Source of the DNA: Cristatella mucedo
Lineage: Eukaryota > Bryozoa > Phylactolaemata > Cristatellidae
Length of the DNA stretch: 64,000 nt
Assembly (NCBI GenBank): GCA_009760855.2
Contig: WPIO01000040.1
Span: forward strand, 3,006,001-3,070,000
Direction: 5' to 3'
The notes under the pieces were generated by a model. That model saw only the letters and a list, made by a program, of their open reading frames with translations. It did no database searches and was not told where the DNA came from. The translations under genes and the position numbers were made by a program. Positions within the stretch are counted from its first letter, which is position 1, and each line of letters begins with the position of its first letter. Positions 42,101 to 64,000 of the stretch are shown here, one piece after another.

Positions 42101-42428
42101 GGGCGCCTACCACCTTACCCTTAGGCTAAGACGCAGCTGTGTGCGACTGGTAACCAACCGCTTTCCGAAGGCTTTGAAGGCCTTCGCACGTGTCTCAGCC
42201 TTAACCTTCAGTGCTAATTAACCCTTTGTCTTGCTCCGTGATGTCCTAGGCAGGGTCGTAATCTACCACGTGATCGCCCCACGGATGTCTTGACGGTCGC
42301 CATTTTCTCTTTTTACTCGATCAGCCCCGCCGAAGAAGGCCAAGGTCGAAAAGCCTAGTGAAAGCGAAGAGGACGACGACGACGATCTTGACGACGATGA
42401 CGACGAAGACGACGACGATGACGAGTAG
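39133..42428 (+). CDS. HMGB: HMGB-family protein: two HMG boxes plus acidic tail, 4 exons
   Basis: Exons: 39133-39282, 39807-39964, 40190-40440, 42325-42428 (TAG), giving 220 aa (vertebrate HMGB1-3 are about 200-215). Box A is residues about 9-78 ([48 protein letters not shown]). A basic linker ([18 protein letters not shown]) precedes box B at about 98-165 ([42 protein letters not shown]). An Ala/Gly/Lys linker follows, and an Asp/Glu tail covers about residues 199-220. Known role: abundant nuclear architectural protein that bends and loops DNA and chaperones nucleosome and transcription-factor binding. The acidic tail folds back on the boxes. The start matches the family MGKK/MGKG N-terminus. 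The last intron (40441-42324) is unusually long for the gene. The poly(A) signal is at 42967-42972. Confidence 0.97.
40441..42324 (+). other. Long last intron of HMGB
   Basis: Includes a SINE B 3' end at about 40747-40802, a GA-rich patch at 41440-41482 and a SINE-like segment (minus) at 41995-42140. No additional exon fits the HMGB reading phase. Confidence 0.6.
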
Positions 42429-42966
42429 ACGTCGTGGTGCGCACCACTCGCTCGGCGGTGCCGTGCGCACTCGCCGAAAGGCTTGTACATATTGGGAAAC
42501 CTAGCTGGGCGGGCACCGCGCTTTCGCGAACGTTAGCGCCACGTCGTCGTCTTTCCAGGCTCACTGCGAGTCGCTTCGGAGTCGCATGCTTGGACGTGCT
42601 TTTTTTCGGTTCGCCGAACCTGGCTCTCGTGTTCGCTTTGGGCTCGTGCGCCAGCTGCCGGCCGTGGCTGCCGGCCGGTCGCCTTGCTGCAAGATGGCTG
42701 CAAGGCGTCCGCTGACGGATGTCATCGCCTCGTTCTGGCATGAGCTAGTCGATTCGACGGTGCGCCTCTCTCGTAACGTTCGCCGTCTCCCTCCCGACAC
42801 TGCTTCGTGCCTGCCGTCCTGTCGCCTCTGTGATGCTGGCTGCACAAGCCTCGTGCTCACGCCAGTTCGAGGCAGTTTGCACGGCGCGCGCATGGTGGAG
42901 CTGAGCTGTCTGCGGCGGCATGTCTATGTGTAAACGGGTTGCGAGTCCGTTTGCGTGGGCTTCAAT

Positions 42967-42972
42967 AATAAA
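42967..42972 (+). terminator. Poly(A) signal of the two-box HMGB gene
   Basis: AATAAA about 540 bases after the TAG, followed by a GT-rich stretch (cggttgtgcaaagcgtgc). This marks the likely 3' end, before the tail-to-tail gap to the flippase gene. Confidence 0.55.
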
Positions 42973-44465
42973 TTCGACGGTTGTGCAAAGCGTGCACTCT
43001 GGCGCTTCCCAGCTCTCCTTTCGGAATACACCGACTCGAGCTCTCACTGCATGCGCCCGCCCGGGCTTGCCTGTGCACGCCCTGCCTGCCTGCTGGCCGA
43101 CAGCTAGCAGGAGGAGGGCGACTTGCAGCGTCGCCCGTCCCGGCGAGGGTAGCTCGCGCAGGAGCCAGGGTCCAAAGGGTAGGCGATTGCGAACACAAAG
43201 ATTAAATAGCGGGTCGAGTGCGTATATACTTGCTTGCGCGATCCGAGCTGGCAGGAATCCGGTCGGCTAACTGAGGCAGACTTGCTCTGTTTTTCGCTTG
43301 GCGAATCGCATTTTGATCAGTCGCTCCTGCGAGGCAACTGGGCACCGGGCCGTGATAGCGAGTGGTAGGCCAGGAGGAGAGTAAGGTGCTCACTCTTTAC
43401 TGCCGAGGTCGTGGGTTCGAATCCTGCAGGAGGGCGAGCCTTTATTGCCCGTTGCAAGCGGTAGTGGCGATAGCCTTTAATGCTCTTATGCTGCTACGTT
43501 AAATCAACTAATGTGCGGGCTCACGCTAGCGCTCCCCCTTCCCAGCTAGGACTTATTTTCTTCCCCACGCGGTGTCTTCCTAGTGCGTTCGTCTGTGCTT
43601 GTGCCTTCATTCGCCTCGTTACAGCCAACGGACGCGAAAAAACGGCCTCGAGATAGGAGGGCCCAACCGAAGCGACCGCCTTCTAGGCAGGACCTGGCGG
43701 CCAAGGGGAGGGGGTAGGGAAGCCGGGAAGGAATGGGCCCACAGAGCTGCAGCTGCTGCTTAGCCGAGTACCTGACTCCAAGACCTACGCGGTTGTCACC
43801 ATTCCAACAAGAATGGGTGCACGGCCCAAACGAGCAAACCGGGGCCTCAGGTCTTCCGAGTCTCTTGATGTACAAGCGTGGACGGGCGCCTGCATATGTA
43901 GCCTGCTGACAGAATGGACGCATGCCTGCCTGCGCCGGTCGAACGACGTGACAGCCCAGCTGACAGAAGTGAGACCGAGCAAGGCCGTACTGCTCATAAT
44001 GGCGACGCTGCATCTTTCGGCTAGGCAGCCGTATTTGAAAAAAGCAACCAAGGATTGAAAGTAAACCGGAGAGCCGAGAGCTCCGTACAAGCGATCGACA
44101 GCGCCCGGCAAGCACGGCCCGTCGGTCCGGGCAGCAGCCGAGTTCGAGTCGGCCGTAGACGCGGACGGCGTCGTCTGCCATTGGAGTTCCGGATGGGTCG
44201 CAGTTCCGGTGGCCTTTGCTCGGCCGAGCGTCCCCCCCCCCTACTGATGCAGCAGCTGCAGGCGCCGAGGGCCACGACTTGGTCGACGTCGGCTAGCGAG
44301 TGCCAAAACTGTGCCGAATCTAGCAAGCGCTTAAAGCTACTCTGGGCTCACGAGCAGCAGGAAAGTGCCGAGCTAGTAGTACATTAGTAGACTGACGAAC
44401 GCTAGTGCTAGGCCACGCCGCCGAGCGCGTGTCGGAAGTGAAGCTCCCATCCCGCCCTGCTCTCG
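42973..44465. other. Tail-to-tail gap between HMGB and ATP8A
   Basis: GC-rich, with one SINE B at 43380-43512. A 211-codon minus frame (44181-43546) shows no domain, and its Cys/Arg-rich composition fits chance in GC-rich DNA. Confidence 0.4.
43380..43512 (+). mobile_element. SINE family B
   Basis: gtcgtgggttcgaatcctgc (B-box region), gcgagcctttattgcccgtt core and gttaaatcaactaa tail. Confidence 0.65.
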
Positions 44466-44471
44466 TTTATT
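44466..44471 (-). terminator. Candidate poly(A) signal for the ATP8A-like gene
   Basis: The minus strand reads AATAAA here, about 295 bases after the flippase stop codon. This is a reasonable 3'UTR length, and no closer canonical hexamer was noticed. Confidence 0.45.
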
Positions 44472-44764
44472 CACCTAGGCATGGCTGTAAAGCCGAGCAG
44501 CTTAAGGGTGAGATACGATGCATGCGGTAATCGCGACTGACGGCAGTCGGCGTGCCCTTCTGTCCTCTGCTGTTCCGTGCGATGTGCGATGTCAAGTGCC
44601 GGCTAACTTCTTACCCGAACGCGATCCAGCAGAGCAGTGGCATCCGCCGCCGCCGCCGTCCTCTCGACGGCATTTGCTGCCTCGACGGCCACTCCCCTCA
44701 CTCCCAGCTGCCACCACGCGCCCCCTTCAATGAGTCGCAGTGACGGGGGGAGCGGAGACAGCCA

Positions 44765-63955
<19,191 letters not shown>

Positions 63956-64000
63956 CTGGGAAAAAGAGAAGGAAAAAAGTAAAAAAATGACAACTAAAAA

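Noticed and set aside
43546-44181. 211-codon minus-strand frame between HMGB and ATP8A
   Set aside because: No recognisable domain, Cys/Arg-rich composition typical of GC-rich noncoding DNA, no splice context linking it to the flippase, and it lies past that gene's likely poly(A) signal.

Overview
The window is nuclear DNA from an intron-rich animal, probably a non-model invertebrate. There are no bacterial-style operons. I rebuilt five protein-coding genes exon by exon using GT-AG introns and continuous reading phase, and compared the products with known metazoan families. The species cannot be named from the sequence alone. The repeat content is tRNA-derived SINEs, 3' ends of an L2/CR1-like LINE with (ATT)n tails, and very abundant (GA)n/(CT)n microsatellites.

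Layout. 1-5.0 kb: decayed LINE and SINE sequence and an (AT)n tract. 5.04-11.01 kb, minus strand: complete LRRC59 orthologue (7 coding exons, 294 aa), an ER membrane leucine-rich-repeat protein. 12.2-13.9 kb: a dispersed element carrying about 83 copies of a 16-bp minisatellite. 19.22-28.98 kb, plus strand: complete ABCE1/RLI1 (14 coding exons, 602 aa), the iron-sulfur ABC ATPase of ribosome recycling. 29.3-29.5 kb: a triplicated 80-bp unit with an internal palindrome. 33.4-34.1 kb and 39.1-42.4 kb, both plus strand: two HMG-box chromatin genes, a single-box protein (124 aa) and a classical two-box HMGB with acidic tail (220 aa). Their shared intron phases suggest one arose from the other. 44.77 kb to the right edge, minus strand: the 3' part (18 exons, 620 residues) of an ATP8A/Drs2-type P4-ATPase phospholipid flippase. 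Its 5' half lies beyond the window.

The genes are ordinary housekeeping functions: ER and ribosome-associated protein, ribosome recycling, chromatin architecture, lipid flipping. They are not an operon or a joint pathway. LRRC59 and ABCE1 are divergent. HMGB and ATP8A converge tail to tail. I found no convincing new multi-gene system. The best leads are in the repeats: a minisatellite that grew from one unit of a dispersed element and carries a U1-like splice-donor motif in each unit, a SINE family sharing its tail with the local LINE, splice donors continuous with microsatellites, a near-perfect 25-bp inverted repeat in a flippase intron, and the HMG-box gene pair.
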